DNA of 64,000 nucleotides, taken from Anthostomella pinea. Its lineage: Eukaryota > Ascomycota > Sordariomycetes > Xylariales > Xylariaceae. The translations under genes were made by a program, and so were the position numbers. Under the pieces are notes generated by a model, which saw only the letters and a program-made list of their open reading frames with translations, had not been told where the DNA came from and ran no database searches. The number at the start of each line of letters is the position of its first letter. Position 1 is the stretch's first letter. Of the stretch, positions 23,961 through 36,180 are shown piece after piece. Where the stretch lies: positions 5,828,001 to 5,892,000 of the forward strand of contig CAUWAG010000003.1 of assembly GCA_963556695.1 (NCBI GenBank), in the 5' to 3' direction.

Positions 23961-25881
23961 TTAGTCCTCCGCCTCCGCGTCTCCGAAGAATTTCCAGCTT
24001 CGCTTCTCGGGGCGCTTAGTGCCTGTCTTGACACCAGTAGCCGGAGGCGTGGGCATGGCTGTAGCTATAGCCTGAGCTATATCCCCCGCGACCGTGTTCG
24101 GATACCTCGGCGTCCCCTGACTAACCGGCGACGGCAGAACTGCGTCGCTCGTCACACCACTCTGCACACCACTCTGCGCACTCGGCGGGCTCCCCACCCC
24201 CGAGCCCGCCTGCGCCTGCCACGAGCTCACGACCTCCACGGGCGAGGGCAGCGACGCCAAGTTCTCCGCCGTCAGCATGCCCGGGCCATTGCTGTTGTTG
24301 CTGTTCGGCGGGGCGTCATGTATCGCCTATGCAACAGCATCCCGATGGCCTCGTCGCCCTCCGCCGCCTCGTTGCCCAGGTACCTATACGACGCTGCCGG
24401 CTTTTGGGCGCCCCGCTCGGCTGCTGTCAGCACCTCCTCCAGGGAGGGCATCTCCACGGGATCTTTGACGAAGCAGCGCGCGACGAGGTCGCGCAGCTCT
24501 GGGTCCAGCGTGGGGTAGTTGATGTTGGTGTTGCTGCCGTCGGGCGCGGGCACGATTTTGGAGGCGCGGGTCTTGAATCCCTGGTGGGTGACTTCGTCGT
24601 CTAGTTCTTTGTCGCCTGTGCCTTTCTTGCCTTTTATCAGTGTGTAGATAACCTGCGGTGGTGAGGATATATGTCAGTCGCTGGGGTCTGGTGAGAGATA
24701 GTAAAGGCAGGCAGGTGGGTTTAGCTTGGAATGGGGTGGGATTTCAGCGGAAAATGGTACGGCCCAGAGGGACAGGCAAGTGGGATAGACACAGGTTGGG
24801 GGACGCAGGATATTAGAAAACATGAGATCCCATAGGGCTCTGTCACCGTCACGTACCTTTGCGCTATCGCGGAGGTTGTAGTTCCCGTACTCGACAGGCA
24901 CCTCGTGAATGTTGCCGAAGTCGATAAACTTCAGGGGTGGTATCAGATCATGCTCGCCGAAGCCGTCGCCGGTGTCGCCGACCAGAACTGTTCACTCCGG
25001 TCAACTATCTCACTTACCTACTCAACACGGTCACGTTGAGACTTACCGTTTCCCATGTGCAGGTCGCCATGATTCCATAGCTCCTGCTCCCTGCCCCTTT
25101 CTATCGTCTCCAGCTGTTTAGGTGCACCGCTCGGCGCGTTCGGCGGATACGCCAGCGCGACGGAAGCTCGTACCACTACATACCGTGAAGCCGTGTTATC
25201 AACACCATCCTATATCTTATCATCACCCAAGAAATAAGAACGGACGGCACTCACGACACAAGAAGAATGATCACAACAACCGATTCGGCAGCACCTCGTC
25301 CAGCTTGACTGCTCTAGTGAACAGCCTCTGCAGGTCGTGATTTTCCAGGTACTCCATCACCAGAACGGGCCCGTCAAGGCCTTCCAGATATGCCGGCGTC
25401 CTCTCCTGCTCCTGCGTTCCCCACGACGTGACGCGGCCGTAGGTTGGAGGCCAAGCGGCCCGGCGCCGCTGGATGCGACGTACCCGGCGATATGGAGGGC
25501 GCCCCTGAGTATCTATGGCAATAGTCAGCAAGCATCATTCACCCACCCACATCATGGCCCTCTCCCATATCAACTCGGTGGAGGTTTAAAAATACGCACC
25601 CTCAATCCACGAATCTCTCTCCTGAGAACTTCCATCCCACCCTCGCCCTGCGCGCGCTTGACAGCCAGCCTTATCGCAGGCCCGACCGCAGGCCGATGGA
25701 TGATACGAAACGCGACGCTGAAAGCGCCATACCCCGGAATGCTCTCGAATTCAAAGCGGCGGTCGGCGAGCCGGGCGAAGTGGAACCGGGCCTCATCTGC
25801 GAGGGCCGCGATATTGTTGGCCGCGGCGCGCTTGTCGAAGTGCAGCTCCTCGAAGCTGTCATCTGAACCTCCCGCATTCAT
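23961..25881 (-). pseudogene. protein-kinase-like gene with in-frame stop and frameshift
   Basis: Likely exons are 25881-25600, 25504-25255, 25175-25047, 24987-24857 and 24652-23961. Kinase signatures are visible: an N-lobe with FEFESIPGYGAFSVAFRI and a lysine strand (IRLAVKRAQ), a hinge GPVLVMEYLENHDLQRLF, the catalytic loop HGDLHMGN, the metal site FIDFGN, and a C-lobe with DPELRDLVARCFVKDP. Two lesions occur. A TGA at 25271-25273 (minus strand) replaces a codon inside an otherwise perfect splice join (RLL-stop-SFFLC, then LVRASVALAYPP). Near 24290, the frame that encodes GDEAIGMLLHR shifts to the frame that encodes the Ser/Pro-rich tail. It resembles divergent fungal Ser/Thr kinases. If intact alleles exist elsewhere, this copy is a recent pseudogene; sequencing error is the alternative. 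Confidence 0.65.
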
Positions 25882-26496
25882 CACTTGTGTGGTAGGTTAT
25901 CAGTGGTTACTTAGTCTCTTGGGGTTCCTGGTATGCAGCCGTCGCTGGAATTCGAGGCATCTCCGTTTTCGTCTTGTGTTTTACCCGCGTGCACAAGCAC
26001 ACAAAGCACGGAACGGGGAGAGGAGACGAGTATGCGCTTCCGGCGTTGACAAAGCCGTGGAGCTGTCGGCATTCTGATTGAACAAGCGCACAATCACACT
26101 ATGTTTATGTCTTTCATAGAACGGCCGTTTCTAGAACATGGAACACGGGCATTCAGCCGCGGCAATCGTCACCAAGCGTGGGATAGGGGAGTGTGAGACG
26201 GGAGGACAGGACAATGTGTTGAGGCACTTACAACTTGTCAACCAAACTCTACTTCAATAGCAATGGAATATCGCCGATTTCTCATTACGCGGTGCAAACC
26301 GTCCAGGCCAAAATCTAGTTCGAAAGCGAGTATATATAAGCTGATCATCAGCGACCTCGCAGCCTCCAGGATTAATGCCATATATCCTTCCCGGCGTCTA
26401 GTTGGGCAGCTAGCATGTATTTCCGGTGAGGGTGTTCTGTAATGCGACAGACAACGCGTTTCAAAATCCGCAACACCATCAGTAAATCCCGTAACG
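25882..26496. other. spacer between kinase-like gene and MFS transporter
   Basis: It holds the 5' flank of the kinase-like gene and the 3' end of the transporter. A TATATATAA-like stretch is at about 26330. No gene is supported. Confidence 0.5.
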
Positions 26497-28299
26497 CTAA
26501 ACAGTGTAGAAGAAATCCGGCCTGGCGTCGCCCAGCTTGTCGGTTTCCGCTGAAGTCTTCCCTTCGACACGATGATCGCGCTTGCCTTCTTTCCTTTTCT
26601 TGTTTTCGATGCGGAGCAATGTTGTCATTAGCAGGCTGCCGCCGAAGAGGAAGATTGTCATGTAGGCGAGGACCACCGCGTGGCCTTCGATGAACCGAGG
26701 TGAGTGGAAGTAAATGTTGGAGCTGACGATGCCGTTCAAGTTGCCCCAGCCGATGACGAAGCCAAGAACAACTCCGCGCTTGTATACACCTTCGGTGTTG
26801 TTCGCCATCCAACTGATTGTGTTCGAAATACATGGGTAGATGCCAGCCGCACCGAGGAAGACACCCGCATACTGGATCGCTGGATCGGTGGAGGCGATCA
26901 ACATGGCGAAGCCAACAACGCCAACCAAACTGACGCAGATATTGCATAACCCGCGCTGTTGTGTTCGATCGGCCACAAATCCGATGACGACGGTAAGTAC
27001 AGCAGCTGCGGCGTAGGGAGGCACGCTCAGCAGTTGGGTTCGGATAGTCGTGTTGCTCCAACCAGAGGTTTGAAGGATGGTAGGTAGGAATAGTGAGAAG
27101 GCGTAAAGCGGCATGTCGCAGCCCATGTATATGACCATTCCCAGCCACATCTTCCAGTCCTTAAGGCCAGCAATAAGGTAGCTGGTCTTCCATTCCTCAT
27201 GCTCGGCCGAAGACTGCTGGTCCAGCTTCAGTCGACGAACGACTCGAGCACGATCATCGTCAGTTAAGAAACGAGCGTCATCAGGGAAATCATGAACCAT
27301 CCAGAAAGACGCGAAGCCGAAGACAACAGTCAGCAATCCCTCCAGGACAAAGATCCACTGCCAGCCTCGGAGACCACCAATACCATCCATCTGTTCAATC
27401 GCAGCTGCGAGAAGGCCACCGAAAGAGCCAGCCAAGGCAGCTGCCGAGAAGAAGATTGCCTGTGTGCTCGGTCAGGATAAGGAAGCAAACATGTGACAGT
27501 GAATTAGTGTACTTACAGCTCGAACACCCAATTCGGATCGCTTGTACCAGCATGAAAGGTAATAGTTGATTCCCGGGAAGAGACCAGCCTCTGCCAGGCC
27601 AAGAAACCAACGGGCAGCCAGAAGCCCAGAGTAGTTGTAAGTGAAGCCCATGCCGGTCATAGAGCAGCCCCAAAGAATCCTGACGTGCCACAACGTCAGT
27701 TTGCTACCCTCGGCTGAGATCCGACTATCACCGTTACAACTTACATGATGATCGGGATAAAAACGGAAGGCCGCAGCTTCTTCAGGAGGACATTGGTCAA
27801 TGGCTCGAATACCGAGTACGAGACGAAGAATATGGTGAGAGTCGCATTGTATTGTCCGGGAAGCTTCAGGTGCAAATCGTCGGCCAAGCCGGCGACCTTT
27901 GCATTTCCGATGTTGGTGCGGTCCAGGAAGGCGAGGAGGTACAGGATGCAGAGCTAGAAGTCGGGCACATTAGTAAGGGGGATGACCAACAGGGAAAATG
28001 GTGCAACAGGAACTTGACTGGCTGCATGCGTACCCAAGGAATCAGCATGAAATCCAGTCTCCGAAGCAGCTTGCGATCCTGATTAGTGGTTAGCCGTGCC
28101 TTCTTCCGCATCACAGTACGACGCAACACGGCAGCTCCGACACGCTGCCTGCAGCTGGATTGATGCTTACAACTTTCTTTATCTCCTCCTCGCTTAGATG
28201 CGCGTCTGGATCAGCTGGTATCCCTTGTATGGCGTCGACATGGCTGCCGTCCTCGAGCTGCGAGTCTCGAGAGGTAGAATGCTTCTCGACGTCACTCAT
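26497..28299 (-). CDS. MFS transporter, Dal5-type anion:cation symporter, 5 exons
   Basis: Exons 28299-28171, 28078-28034, 27953-27745, 27679-27517 and 27459-26497 join to 502 aa. Exon 2 encodes only DRKLLRRLDFMLIPW, a segment found just before TM1 throughout this family. Other marks are LLAFLDRTNIGNAKVAGL, LTNVLLKKLRPSVFIPII, GLAEAGLFPGINYYLSCWYKR (split over two blocks), GWQWIFVLEGLLT and the TM11 segment GFVIGWGNLNGIVSSNIY. The N-terminus and C-terminus are polar and predicted cytosolic. It differs clearly in sequence from the transporter at 7996-9862 and is not a recent duplicate. Substrate is unknown; nicotinate, allantoate or another carboxylate are typical. Confidence 0.92.
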
Positions 28300-30991
28300 G
28301 ATGGAACTTTGTTTTGTGCGCGGCACGACTTGCAACGTCGGTGACTGATGGAGTCCTTCCGGGTCCCTTGACTGTGGGCAGAGAGGGCCGCGACAGAGTG
28401 GCGTCAAGCTGAAGCCGACAGCTGATAGAGTTGGAGATCGTTCCTGCCAATTTGGGTTTGACGCTGTGGTGGCAGTATGGTCTGGTGTAGAAGCAGACCG
28501 GCGTCGACCGAGTATATATCTCACATGACAAGAAGATCAAGTGAAAATGGAGAATTAAGGACAAAGAAAGACAAGAAGGTTCCCAAGTGGAAGGTGGACT
28601 GGGGTATGCGGAACTATTATTGAAGAAGGTGGGAGTCTGGAGCATGGGGAGAGGTGTGAACGGGGAAGATCGGCTGTTAATAAGACAGTCAGATTTGGAG
28701 CGTGACCCTCTCCCGTGGCATGCCTGGGCTGAACTCGGGAAGTCGAGGCCGGGGACAGTGCACCGTCACGTTTAGGACGGTGTAGGACGGGCAGACAGCA
28801 CGCAGCAGACAACAGACAGCAGACAAATCACAGCGTTAGAGACGACAACTTGAACTACTAGAAGTCCACAACATACATCTACTCTTCAGCTTTACACAGT
28901 AAGAAGAGCCTGTGAGGTGCCATGTGGACTGCCGCCACGGTACTGATTGCTGCTCTGTTTTCCCTTGCGTCCCGTACCCGCGTGATATCTCCTCAGGTCT
29001 CAGGTTTGCCATGTTTAGTATCCCCTTGAGATCCATCTGTGCCCCAGGTCTAAGCTGCGCCTCCACGCCTCCCATGCTGCTAATTTCACTATCCGTTTGG
29101 CTTTTCAGCTGTAGCTCGACGCGAGATTTGATTTGCTCTGAAGGAAAAGCTTAGACCTGGGGCAGGGGATATTCATCAGTCAGCTCGACTTTATAGACAC
29201 GCATCTACCAATTCACCCCCGTGAAAGCGATAGAAGACACCCTTTGAATGAAGATATCGATTCCCCTGTGAAGAGACTTGGGGTGTGACTCTTTATAGTT
29301 CTGGCCTGGGTACTCCGCAACAATGACTGCTGCCACTGTAAATAAGTCATTACACAGCTAAAAAGGACATTTGTGTCTCCTACCACGTTTACTGGGCACA
29401 ATCATGGTGCTTGTTACATGCCACAGGTGCTATGATGTCAAGGGAACCCGGCGACAAACTTCCTTTGGGAGGGGTGTTGGCATGTTAATGGCATTAATGA
29501 CTCTGTTGGCCGAGATGTAGCTCGTTCACTGAATCATATTCTGCATTAGCTGGCCAACCAAAAGAACAGAGCCCTGACATACCGCCTAAGATTGGCCAGT
29601 GAGCCTCTCTCTGTCTAGTCACTGGGCTGCAAGTATTGTAGTTTATCTAAGCATCTTGATGAAAGACGGAACCACATACGATGCTTGGTGATTCATGTCT
29701 CTCGGTAGTTTATGACATCTGTGCTCGACTCGACACACCTATGCGGCCGAAATGGGTCTATATGGTTCAAGACAAGTCTCTCAACGGCCCGCGATATCTG
29801 AAGGCTCTCACCGACAACCAGCTGCCATCACACGATCCACGTTTGATACACTGACGTGTCTTAGATCCCACGTTCTACAGGTGCCTGCCGTGTCTCTTTG
29901 CCCTACCTGTCACTTATATTGAGGGGCACAGGCAGGCGTGGTCGTGTTCCTCTTGTAAGCACAGTCAGAAGCCTATTGAAACCGACCTGGTCGAGCTGCT
30001 TGCTTCAGCTTTGCTCTAGTTTTCTCTGTGGTACATTCATGTTGCTCCTCTTGGGAACCAGGCAGGCTGCTTGCTGGTGCAAGTGTGATGATATCCTGGC
30101 TGTGGGTAATCCATATTGAATCGGCATGCGGAAGCGAACATTGAACTAAGAGCTCCATCTTCCCCAGCTTCTTTGGCATCCTTATTCCGACAGGGAGAGC
30201 GGGTGGCTGGCTCTAGTGCGAAAGCTCATTAGCAGGGGAGCTACCCCGCCCTGTCCGCACGGAAAGAACCCCCACAGGTCCCCGTCCTTCTCCAAATGCA
30301 ATGGCGGGTTAGCATCGTGGTCGAGTGTCGAGGTCATGGAGCCTACGTGGACCTCCACTACCATGTACTGTAAGCTCCTCAGATGCCTCTCTCTTCCAAC
30401 TCCCGAGGTCGTATTATCGTCATATCGTCATCCAGATCACCATGACCAAGCACGGCTGTTCGCTGCTGGGACAAGAGCCGGCTAGATGATAAGTCCATCT
30501 CGTACTGGCACTGCAGCATCATCTTTCCTGTCACATCATTCATCGCCTGATCTCTGAGGCAATCGGTCCCGACGCCATGGGTCTTTGCACTGCGTGGATG
30601 AAGACACCCAATCCACGCAACCCTACCTCAACCACATATGCAAGCGGCACAGCTCAAGGTAGGCATCCCTGACATTCTTCGCTCCATGCGTGTTGTACCA
30701 TGACAGATTTTCATCCTAGCCCTGGCTGATTCGCTGTCGACCCTATCCTGCATTCTCTGTTAAAGCTTCTGGATCTTCCTAGCCTTCCATGATATACATC
30801 TCCTCCAGGGATATTAAGTAGGACAGGTCTGCAGCTGATGTAGGCTTCCGTTGATACTAATCACCAGAACGGCTTCATTGGGTTCCGGGACACTCCAATG
30901 AACCTCCCCAGTCCTTACTGGGTAGGGAGACGCCGGCTTACCATCGGAGGAACAACCACATCATTCTTCTAATTTGTATACTGCAGCTTGC

Positions 30992-31029
30992 CTACGGGCG
31001 CGATGTTCGGCTACGGGCGCGATGTTCGG
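30992..31029. repeat. tandem duplication, 2 x 19 bp
   Basis: The unit CTACGGGCGCGATGTTCGG occurs twice in direct succession without mismatch, followed by CTAC of a third start. Confidence 0.85.
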
Positions 31030-32264
31030 CTACCATTTCGACCAACACCCCGCGCGGTGAATTACGAGTCTCGACAGACCTCTTTGGATTCGCCTTCGCA
31101 TCTGCGTTTTCCGGGTACTGAGCTGGTCTGCGGACGACAGTGAGCGATGAACCACGGCACTGGCTAGTTTTTGGGGAAGGGTGGAGATAGATGCCGGGCA
31201 CCAGCAGCATAATATTTCAAATCATGGGAGTTTCGCAACATTGAACGAATACCATTGCATCACTACCCTCGAGAGGCCAGGCTGTAGAAGGCATGGTCCT
31301 GGCTTGATATGCCTTTACGGGATGCCAAGTAACATCGACAAGTGTAATCGTCGCTGACCGCTTGAAGCAAGTCAGGCGGATGGGCCATTTACCGGGTTTT
31401 GCGCCATCTTCACGTCCTGCAGACGTGGACTGTTGTGGTTGACGAGCACGTGTTGCTGCCGTGGAGGCTCGGAGTCACCATCCAGATGGGTAAGGGATAG
31501 GGCCTGGATTGACGGGTGTCTGCGTTTTCATGTCGGGTTCCGCAATAACGTTCATATCCGGTCATTCATATCCGGTGGACAGGAGAAGCATCCTGGAGCC
31601 ATAGTGCACTCCTTTACCGCTGGTGCCGGAACAAGATCGCAACATCCGTCAACCTCAACTACTGGTGGTGCTCCGTGGAATATGTCCTTACTCGAAAAGC
31701 CCTGTCGGGCCGGTGAATCTGATCAGGGAATGAGAGAATGCAGCAAGCTTCAAGGGAAGAACGTCTATGGCAACTGATTGACAGCATTAATAGGAGTCAA
31801 CCACACCCCGGAGAGATGTCTCGGGCTAGACGAGCCTGCGTCGTACAACTAACACTGGTCAGCTTCGCAGGGGGTTTCAGCTGCTCGGCAGCAATCAGCA
31901 GCTGCAATGGCTGGAAATAGCAAGACATGTCCCTTACACACTGCGCAAAGCGTCACGAGTAACGAGCAAATAGTTTTGAATTGTAGCGAAGAGCACTTGG
32001 CAATCAGAGGTGATTATCCTAAAGAGCACCCGCTAAGAGACAATCGGAACTGAGCGTTGTGTTTCTCTCGGGTCTTATCCGGGCGCCGATCACGTGGAGA
32101 CAGACACCAGTGTTTACCGAATGCGCCGGCTTTTGGCCCGAATAGCTTCCTGCCGACCCAAAGGTGCCACGACGAGAGCGATAACGAGAATCTGACAACT
32201 GCTTATTCTTGACGACGGACCCAAAAACTCCTTTGAAACCTCTCCGGTTTGACGACCCCAAAAA

Positions 32265-32273
32265 TTTATATAG
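32265..32273 (+). promoter_or_regulatory. TATA-like box
   Basis: TTTATATAG lies about 125 bp upstream of the FMO start codon. Inferred from motif and position only. Confidence 0.3.
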
Positions 32274-32396
32274 GTACAGCTTGAATGAGTCGTTGATAGA
32301 CAAGACACCAAACTGTTCTTCAAGAAACCCCGCCATCTCCCGCAGCGGAGCTCTCGCTCCTTCACCTTCGGCCGATTCCGCAGAACACCCCGGACA

Positions 32397-34778
32397 ATGA
32401 CCAAGACTGTCTGCATCGTAGGTATGTATTCGCCTGTTTCTTCAAACTCGGAGAAGCCCATTGGCTCACTTCCGGCCTAGGTGCCGGCCCTTCTGGGCTT
32501 GTGGCGGCGAAAACCCTGCTGCACGACGTTGCGCCTGGGTCGTTCAATGTGACCATCTTCGATGCCCAGACCCGGATAGGAGGTCTTTGGCCCACGCGCA
32601 AAGACGACAACGCTGGACAGGTCCATCCGCTCATGGCGACCAACCAGAGCAAGCATCTTATCCAGTTCAGCGACCTGGCATGGCGGGACTCTGATCCGGA
32701 GTTTCCCAGGGCATGGCAGGTTGGCCAGTACCTGGAGCGATACATGAAGGAATACGGAGGCGCTGATATACGGCTTGGCCACAAAGTCGTGGATACCGAA
32801 CTACAGGACAGTGGTTCTTGGAAGGTGCGGACAGAGTCTGACAAGGGCTCTGAGACGAGCGTCTTCGACTACCTGCTCGTGACTACCGGGTTCTTTGGAA
32901 AGCCGATATGGCCAGATAACATACCGAAAGAGGGCGAAGTGCCGATCATCCACAGCAGCAAGTACCGGGACATCAAGAGCCTCTTGCCGGAGTCGGGTAG
33001 TGGCGGGGACAAGATCCTGATCGTTGGCGGCCAGATGTCCGGGGTTGAGATTGCTGGCACCGTTGCGACTCACCTGTCGTCTATCACCCATGCTCCAGGA
33101 GACAAGGCCATCCCAAAGTCGAAGCGATATTCTATCCACCATGTTGTCCCGCGGCCTTCGTGGGTATTTCCACTCTACACGTTAGCAAAGGTGAGCTTTT
33201 CTGACATCAGTCTCAATCACGTGTGATGGTTGACATGATGGGTAGCCTGATGCACCGGCACCTCCGTTCCTGCCCGTCGACATGATATCACAAAACCTAG
33301 CCGTAAAGCCCCAGCCACTCAAGAACACCGTAGGGCACATCAGCGTCGACAGAGCACGTGTGGTGAACTCGGCCTTGCAGTCCATGCTCGGTACAGACCA
33401 GTCCGAATTCTCGGCAGAAACGAAGCTGGATGGTGACTACCTGGACCAGCAGCCCTTCATAGCTGTGAGCCCCTACTACATGGACTTCGTTCGTTCGGGC
33501 CTCATTAAACTGCACAAGGGCAAGCTCTCCTCCCTATCCGGCACCACGGCCATTCTGTCATCCCAGGCCGACAATGGCGAGAGAATCCCCGATATCGCTG
33601 CCGTGATCCTAGCCACGGGCTTCGATCCCTCCCCCTCCCTCGCCTTCCTGCCCCAGTCCGTCCTCGATACCCTCTCCCACTCCCCATCGCACCCCAACCT
33701 GCCCCTCGCACTCGCCTTCCACAGCACGCACCATGCCTCCTTACCGACTCTCGGCTTCGTCGGCTTCTACCGCGCGCCGTACTGGGGCATCATGGAAATG
33801 CAGGCGCGCCTCATCGCTGCCCTCTGGACCGCAGGCCTAACCCCCGAGAAACCGCCCCCGCCCGCTCTCCAGGCCGCCCTGCAAGCCGACGACACCATCG
33901 CCCGCACGCTCGCCCTCCGCGACGACCCGCGGTGCTCGCAGTTCCCGATGGGCGACTACGCCTTCCTAATGACCGACTTCGCGCGCGCCGTAGACCTCAC
34001 CATCTCCCCGCCCGTCGGCGAGACGCCCCCTCTCGCTAACGGCAAGCCCATGGACATCCTGACGCCGGCGCGGTACCTCGCCCCCACGGCCTCGGAGGCG
34101 CAGCGCGCGCAGGCGCGGCAGAGTCTGGAGAGCACGCACAGCACGGCGCTCGCGGGTCTCAGTGGTGGCCGGTTCGTCGCGGGCGCCGTGTTCCGCTCGC
34201 TGCTCGGCGAGTGGCGCCTCGAGCGCGAAATAGTGTCGCGGCTGCCGAGCCACCCAAGCGGGCGGTTCGTGGGGACGGGGCGGTTCCTGCTGCGCGAGGG
34301 GACGGCCGACGGGCGCGAACAAAGCGGCGAAGACGGCGAGACTGGGACGAAGGAGAACATGAAGGACTGGGGCCTCGAGTGCCTCTACGTCGAGGACGGC
34401 GACTTCACCGCCAGCGGCACGGGGCTGCGGTTCCGCGCGACGCGGCGGTACGTGTGGCGGTACGACGAGGCCGCCGACCGGCTGGGCGTGTGGTTCGCGC
34501 GCACCGACGACGCGGCGCGCGCCGACTACCTGTTCCACGAGCTAGAATTCCAGGTCCCCGCGACCCCCACGACGACGCCCAACGAGGGCGGGGGCGAGCA
34601 GCGGAACGGCTGCTGGCGCGCCCGCGCGAGCCATCTGTGCGTCGAGGACTTGTACGATGTGCAGTACGAGTTTGCGTTCAGGGCTGTGAACCTGCGGCAG
34701 TGGAGGCTGGGATATACGGTGCGCGGGCCGAAGAAGGACTATAGTATCGAGGGCGTTTATACTAGGGATACCTTGTAG
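32397..34778 (+). CDS. flavin-containing monooxygenase fused to DUF6314, 755 aa, 3 exons
   Basis: Exons 32397-32421, 32481-33190 and 33246-34778 join in frame. The 25-nt first exon is certain because it completes the FAD-binding fingerprint TVCIVGAGPSGLVAAK, which is cut by intron 1. A second Rossmann site, ILIVGGQMSGVEIAG (about residue 185), binds NADPH, and ATGFDPSPSLAFL is the conserved ATG motif late in FMO domains. From about residue 590 on, a separate domain begins with LSGGRFVAGAVFRSLLGEW and ends with EDLYDVQYEFAFRAVNLRQW; this matches the fungal DUF6314 beta-rich, lipocalin-like domain. Fused products are known in fungi but uncharacterised. The last 1.2 kb is very G/C-rich in third positions and so shows long shadow ORFs on the opposite strand. 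It converges with the D-LDH gene. Confidence 0.92.
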
Positions 34779-35121
34779 ACTGATAGATCGAGAATTGTGA
34801 GGGTGTGGGTGCTGGATAGAGATATGGATACAGTAGATGGGCCTCTCACGCAAGGGGTGAGATATAGGGCGTATACCATTTATAAACAAGACAACTCGAA
34901 GCCAATATGTTTCAGCGGGAGGGTATCGTCTATTCGTAAAGTCATGCCTATCGTGGGCTGGATTGTCTATCGTAAGCTCTGTGTCTCACTCGCCAAGGAG
35001 AAGAGCTGGTCTAGTGCTGCCGTTTAGTAGTCACCGTGTTCTTTACAGCGCTATCCATCGTATCCCTTTGTGCCCTTCACCATCACCATCGCCATCACTT
35101 ACGGCCCGTAATCCTGAACTT
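34779..35121. other. convergent intergenic region
   Basis: Shared 3' flank of the FMO and D-LDH-type genes, with a short CCATCA-type repeat near 35085. Confidence 0.5.
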
Positions 35122-36180
35122 CTAGATCCGAATAGGAACCGAGTCCTTACTAGCCAGCGTCCCGCCTCCCTGCGGGACCAGCGAGTTCTTGCACTCGCGA
35201 GCATGCACGAAGTCCGCCAGGTTGCGCACCGTGCAGTCGGCGATCTCGCGCAGCGCCTCCTCGGTGAAGAAGGCCTGGTGTCCGCACACCAGCACATTGT
35301 GGAACGTCGTCAGACGCATGAGCTCGTCATCGTCGATGATGGTGCCGCTGTGATCGTTGTAGAAGAGCGCGCCCTCGCCCTCGTACACGTCCAGCGCCAG
35401 GCCGCCCAGGTGTCTCCGCTTCAGCGCGGCGATGACGGCGCGCGTGTCGATCAGGCCGCCGCGCGACGTGTTGACCAGCATGGCGCCCTCTTTCATCTGC
35501 GCGAGCGACTCCGCGTTCAGCAGGTGCCGCGTCTGCGGCGTGAGCGGGCAGTGCAGGCTCACGACGTCGGCTTGGCAGAGTAATGTCTCCAGCTCCGGCA
35601 CGTACGCGCCATGCTTCTTGAACTCGTCGTTCGGGTAGGGGTCGAAGGCGACGACCTTGCAGCCGAAGCCGGCGGACATGATGCGTGCGAACGAGACGCC
35701 GATCTTGCCCGTGCCCACGACGCCTACCGTCTTGCCGTGCAGGGTCCGTCCCAGGAGACCGTCGAGCGCGAAGTTGGCCTCGCGTGTGCGGTTGTATGCC
35801 TTGTGCGTGTTGCGGTTGAGCGTCTGGATCAGGGCGACGGCGAATTCGGCGACGGCCTCGGGGGAGTAGGACGGCACGTTGGCGACGAAGAGGCCGAGGC
35901 GCTCGGCGGCGGCCAGGTCGACGTTGTTGTAGCCGGCGCAGCGCAGGAGGATGGCGCGGACGCCGCTCGCGTGGAGGGAGGAGAGGACATCGGCGTTGAG
36001 GCTGTCGTTGACGAAGACGCAGACGGCCGTGGCGCCCGCGGCGAGAGGGACGGTCTCGGGGGAGAGTGCAAATTCGTGGTAGGTGATATCGATGCCAGCG
36101 GAGTTGTCGATCTCCGAGGCGCAAGCGTTGGTGAGGTAGGTCTTGTCGTAGGGTTTGGCGGAGAAGACGGCGAGCTTCAT
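35122..36180 (-). CDS. D-lactate dehydrogenase-type 2-hydroxyacid dehydrogenase, 352 aa
   Basis: A single exon encodes a full-length D-isomer-specific 2-hydroxyacid dehydrogenase. The NAD site is GVVGTGKIG near residue 150. The catalytic Arg is in VNTSRGGLID (about residue 238). The Glu is in DVYEGEG (about 268), and the catalytic His is in VCGHQAFFTEEAL (about 298), all spaced as in bacterial and fungal D-LDHs. The N-terminal segment MKLAVFSAKPYDKTYL is the usual D-LDH start (YDk..F). It would interconvert pyruvate and D-lactate, or a related 2-oxoacid, in the cytosol. It is intronless and very G/C-rich, so a 280-codon shadow frame opens opposite it. Bacterial origin is possible but cannot be judged here. 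Confidence 0.93.
   Translation of the reverse strand: MKLAVFSAKPYDKTYLTNACASEIDNSAGIDITYHEFALSPETVPLAAGATAVCVFVNDSLNADVLSSLHASGVRAILLRCAGYNNVDLAAAERLGLFVANVPSYSPEAVAEFAVALIQTLNRNTHKAYNRTREANFALDGLLGRTLHGKTVGVVGTGKIGVSFARIMSAGFGCKVVAFDPYPNDEFKKHGAYVPELETLLCQADVVSLHCPLTPQTRHLLNAESLAQMKEGAMLVNTSRGGLIDTRAVIAALKRRHLGGLALDVYEGEGALFYNDHSGTIIDDDELMRLTTFHNVLVCGHQAFFTEEALREIADCTVRNLADFVHARECKNSLVPQGGGTLASKDSVPIRI

Larger units (their letters stand above)
28300..32396. other. 4.1-kb spacer, no supported gene
   Basis: The left end (to about 28.8 kb) is the promoter region of the transporter, with a TATATAT site near 28512. From 29 to 32 kb only short ORFs occur. Two perfect 19-bp tandem units lie at 30992-31029. 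The right end is the FMO promoter. Confidence 0.5.

Noticed and set aside
33966..34538. 190-codon minus-strand ORF
   Set aside because: Shadow of the G/C-rich DUF6314 part of the FMO gene, with an Arg/Ala/Pro-rich composition typical of shadows.
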